Shown here one piece after another: positions 61,853 to 64,000 of a stretch of 64,000 nt of DNA. The stretch is from Mycobacterium sp. IS-836 (GTDB taxonomy: Bacteria > Actinomycetota > Actinomycetes > Mycobacteriales > Mycobacteriaceae). Under the pieces are notes generated by a model that did no database searches, was not told the origin of the DNA, and was given only the letters and a program-made list of their open reading frames with translations. Made by a program: the position numbers and the translations under genes. Position 1 is the stretch's first letter; each line of letters starts with the position of its first letter. The stretch is taken from the NCBI RefSeq assembly GCF_001954275.1, contig NZ_MBEU01000010.1:248001-312000 (forward strand), in the 5' to 3' direction.

Positions 61853-62692
61853 ATGCAGGGACCATTCGTCGGCAGCGAGGCGCTCGCATCGGGCGCACTG
61901 ACGCGTCACCAGCTGCGCAGCCGATATGTCTCGCTGCATCCGGACATCTACGTGGCATGCGGCACAAACCTCACCGCGGTACAGCGAGCCCACGCTGCCT
62001 GGCTGTGGTCGCGGCGGCGTGGGGTCGTCGCCGGCCTCTCGGCATCGGCACTGCATGGCGCCAGGTGGGTGGATGATCGGGCGCCGGCGCAGTTGCTGTA
62101 CGAGCACCGTCGTCCGCCGGCCGGCATCCACGCCTGGTCGGACACCATCGCGGACGACGAGACCCAAGCCATCGGTGAAATGCCCGCAACCACCCCGGCC
62201 CGTACCGCGTTCGACCTGGCCTGTCGTTATCCCGTCGGCAAAGCCGTGGCCGCTACCGATGCGCTGGCCCGAGCAACCGGGCTGAAGGTTGCCGATGCCG
62301 AATTGATCGCCGAACGGTACAAAGGCCACCGAAACATCCGGCGCGCGCGGCGTGCGCTGACCCTCGTCGACCCCGGAGCGCAGTCACCGCAAGAAACGTG
62401 GCTCCGACTACTGGTCATCGAGGCCGGTTACCCACCCCCGCAGACCCAGCTACCGGTCCAAGGCGAGTATGGAGAGCTTGTCGCCGTTGTCGACATGGGT
62501 TGGGACGACATGAGAATCGCGCTCGACTACGAGGGACTTCACCACTGGACCGATCCCGAGCAATTCCGCAGGGACGTCGAGCGCTTCGAAGCGCTAGCGG
62601 AGCTGGGTTGGATCGCAATCCGGGTCACGGCCGGAAACACGCGCGGCGGCATCCTGGGACGGTTGGCGGCGGCCTGGGCCCGCCGAACGTGA
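61853..62692 (+). CDS. AbiEi/DUF559-type protein (Rv3517-like)
   Basis: A 279-residue protein. The N-terminal winged-helix-like part (GALTRHQLRSRYVSLHPDIYV, about 16-36) resembles AbiEi-type antitoxins. The C-terminal 80 residues (VAVVDMGWDDMRIALDYEGLHH...RFEALAELGWIAIRVT) have the Vsr/DUF559 endonuclease-like pattern, with D, E and H in nuclease-like positions. Size and place equal Rv3517. The last codons (CGC CGA ACG TGA) lie inside the hairpin copy B. Whether it acts as nuclease, regulator or antitoxin is open. Confidence 0.85.
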   Translation: MQGPFVGSEALASGALTRHQLRSRYVSLHPDIYVACGTNLTAVQRAHAAWLWSRRRGVVAGLSASALHGARWVDDRAPAQLLYEHRRPPAGIHAWSDTIADDETQAIGEMPATTPARTAFDLACRYPVGKAVAATDALARATGLKVADAELIAERYKGHRNIRRARRALTLVDPGAQSPQETWLRLLVIEAGYPPPQTQLPVQGEYGELVAVVDMGWDDMRIALDYEGLHHWTDPEQFRRDVERFEALAELGWIAIRVTAGNTRGGILGRLAAAWARRT

Positions 62693-62742
62693 AGTCACGG
62701 TGAAAATTTGGCCCGATTCTCGCCCTGAGAACACGCTCGGCG
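62681..62742. repeat. 62-bp hairpin element, copy B
   Basis: Outer arms CGCCGAACGTG (62681-62691) and CACGCTCGGCG (62732-62742) pair with one mismatch. It is the same length as copy A and shares with it TTTGGCC in the loop and TGAGAACACG in the right arm. It overlaps the stop of the Rv3517-like gene and ends 8 bp before the end of cyp142. Confidence 0.78.
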
Positions 62743-62750
62743 CGCGGGGC

Positions 62751-63950
62751 TTAGCCCAGGGCTGCGCTCGGGGTGAACGCGACCGGCATCTTCTCGAGGC
62801 CGGACACGAAGTTCGCGGGCCGCAGGGGCAGCGCGGCATCGGATGCCAGCCGCAAATCCGGAAGCCGTTGCAGCAGGCGGGATTGCATGATCGACAGCTC
62901 CAGCCGGGCGAGCTGGTTGCCGAGGCAGAAGTGCGTCCCGAAGCCGAACGCGAGGTGGTTGTTCGGGTAGCGCTCGATGTCGAAGCTCTCCGGGTCGTCG
63001 AAAACCTTCTCGTCGAAGTTCGCCGACTCGAATAGCAGGATCATCTTCTCGCCCTGATGCAGCGGAGTGCCGTGGAACTCGGTGTCGGCGGTGATGGTGC
63101 GCGCCATATTCTTCACCGGCGCCGTCCAGCGCAGCATCTCTTCGATCGCGTTGGGCAGCAGCTCCAGGTCGTTGACCAGACGGCGGTGCTGATCGGGGTG
63201 CAGCAGCAGCTGCCTCGTCCCGCCGGACAGCGTGTGGCGAGTGGTCTCGTCGCCACCGATCAGCAGCAGCAGCACCTCGGTGACGATCTGGTGGTCCTCC
63301 AGGCGTGATCCCTCGACCTCCGCGTGCACCAGGACGCTGACCAGGTCGTCGGTCGGCTCCTCCTTGCGGGCGGCGATCATCCCCATCATGTATTCGGTGT
63401 AGGCGGCGAAGGCATCCATGGACACTTGGAAATCCTCTTGCGCGGCGGTGCTGCTCAAGAAGCTGACCAAGTCGTCGGACCACTTGAGGAACATCTTGCG
63501 TTCCTCCGGGCGAACTCCGAGCATGTCGCCGATGACCGCCATCGGCAGCGGCGCGGCCAGGTCCCAGACGAAGTCGCACTCGCCGCGTTCGCACACCGCG
63601 TCGATCAGCGTGTCGCACAGCGAAACGATCTTGGCCTCTTGGTCTTTGACTCGCTTGCGGGTGAAACCGGAGTTGACGAGCTTGCGGCGCAACAGATGTT
63701 GCGGATCGTCCATCTCGATCATCATCTCGACGCCGTCCTGGTCGGGTCGGATGCCACCGGCATTGGAGAACAGCTCGGGGTTGCGCTCGGCGTCGATCAC
63801 GGCCTGATACGTCGACGCGGCGGCCAACCCGTTGCGGTCGCGAAAGACCGGCTCGTTCTCGCGCATCCAGCGGTAGACGGCTCGCGAGTCACCGGCGTAG
63901 AAAGCGCCGTCGGTGAGGTCGACGTCGGGTCTGGTCATCGCGGTCGTCAT
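62751..63950 (-). CDS. cyp142: Cytochrome P450 CYP142, cholesterol 26-hydroxylase
   Basis: A 399-residue P450. I-helix motif IGGDETTRHT (about residues 236-245), ExxR in EEMLRWTAP (about 273) and haem loop FGFGTHFCLG with ligand Cys342. In M. tuberculosis the enzyme oxidises C26 of cholesterol or cholestenone to the acid, overlapping in role with CYP125. ATG at 63950 follows AGGAG. No KstR box was seen in the 50 bp of upstream sequence available. Counterpart of Rv3518c. Confidence 0.94.
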   Translation of the reverse strand: MTTAMTRPDVDLTDGAFYAGDSRAVYRWMRENEPVFRDRNGLAAASTYQAVIDAERNPELFSNAGGIRPDQDGVEMMIEMDDPQHLLRRKLVNSGFTRKRVKDQEAKIVSLCDTLIDAVCERGECDFVWDLAAPLPMAVIGDMLGVRPEERKMFLKWSDDLVSFLSSTAAQEDFQVSMDAFAAYTEYMMGMIAARKEEPTDDLVSVLVHAEVEGSRLEDHQIVTEVLLLLIGGDETTRHTLSGGTRQLLLHPDQHRRLVNDLELLPNAIEEMLRWTAPVKNMARTITADTEFHGTPLHQGEKMILLFESANFDEKVFDDPESFDIERYPNNHLAFGFGTHFCLGNQLARLELSIMQSRLLQRLPDLRLASDAALPLRPANFVSGLEKMPVAFTPSAALG

Positions 63951-64000
63951 GAGATCTCCTGAGCGTCGCCGAATGTCATCTGTACGTTCTCCACGGAGCT

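Noticed and set aside
63951..64000. KstR-type box upstream of cyp142
   Set aside because: TGTACGTTCT lacks the AAC-NN-GTT spacing; any true site would lie beyond the window.

Overview
The window comes from a high-GC mycobacterium. The evidence is a complete mce4 operon, phoPR, cyp51 with its ferredoxin, otsA and the fadD19/echA19/cyp142 cholesterol genes, together with many GTG starts and 1-4 bp gene overlaps. Compared from memory with M. tuberculosis, the left part matches the Rv0756c-Rv0772 block in inverted order and the right part matches Rv3489-Rv3518c. Having phoPR close to mce4 is the arrangement I associate with the M. avium complex and relatives. The species itself cannot be fixed from the sequence alone.

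Layout. (1) 1-4173, minus strand: an operon of aldehyde dehydrogenase, SDR, HIBADH-like dehydrogenase and CMD-family protein, leading into a partial purD. (2) 4392-12940, plus strand: a divergent operon of TetR, CYP123, SDR, CYP51, ferredoxin, a small conserved protein, adhB, an OYE-type flavoenzyme and a KSI-fold protein. Two copies of the palindrome TGGACA-NN-TGTCC(A/G) sit in the control region between the two operons. (3) 13-15.5 kb: an ECF sigma gene broken by one in-frame TGA, its intact anti-sigma gene, and a divergent three-gene unit coupled by 4-bp overlaps. (4) 15.5-19.7 kb: a RibD/DHFR-like reductase, a HIT protein, phoR-phoP with an 11-bp tandem repeat upstream, and an Rv0756c-like protein. 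(5) 19.7-20.66 kb: a junction zone with a degenerate tRNA, an HNH nuclease gene, an intact tRNA-Thr(TGT) and a tRNA 3' fragment. (6) 20.66-36.4 kb: an accessory stretch. It holds a TetR-controlled hydrolase/metallo-beta-lactamase pair, a cluster of exported proteins (DUF732, a PT-rich protein with 21-bp repeats, an LpqH-like lipoprotein, two tandem S1-type proteases), a truncated MFS gene, an LCP ligase, and SDR and crotonase genes. (7) 36.6-39.4 kb: a 54-aa protein, otsA, an exported protein and a SnoaL-like protein. (8) 39.5-50.0 kb: the complete Mce4 sterol importer operon. (9) 50.2-63.95 kb: cholesterol side-chain catabolism (hsd4A, fdxD, fadE26, fadE27, fadD17, fadD19, echA19, cyp142), with ilvX, an amidohydrolase and a fructosamine-kinase-like gene between.

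How it works together. Mce4 imports sterol; CYP142 with a small ferredoxin oxidises the side-chain terminus; FadD17/FadD19 form CoA thioesters; FadE26-FadE27, EchA19 and Hsd4A carry out beta-oxidation steps. Sequences fitting the KstR consensus TNNAACNNGTTNNA lie in the fdxD/fadE26 and fadD19/echA19 intergenic regions and in front of an SDR gene at 35.4 kb. A one-mismatch version lies upstream of yrbE4A.

The most unusual points are the W54-to-stop sigma gene beside an intact anti-sigma gene; a pair of related 62-bp hairpin elements flanking the Rv3517-like gene, one of which supplies that gene's last codons and stop; the tRNA fragments around an HNH gene; the paired TetR-type operators; and the decapitated transporter at 29.1 kb. 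I found no CRISPR array, no complete insertion sequence and no prophage.
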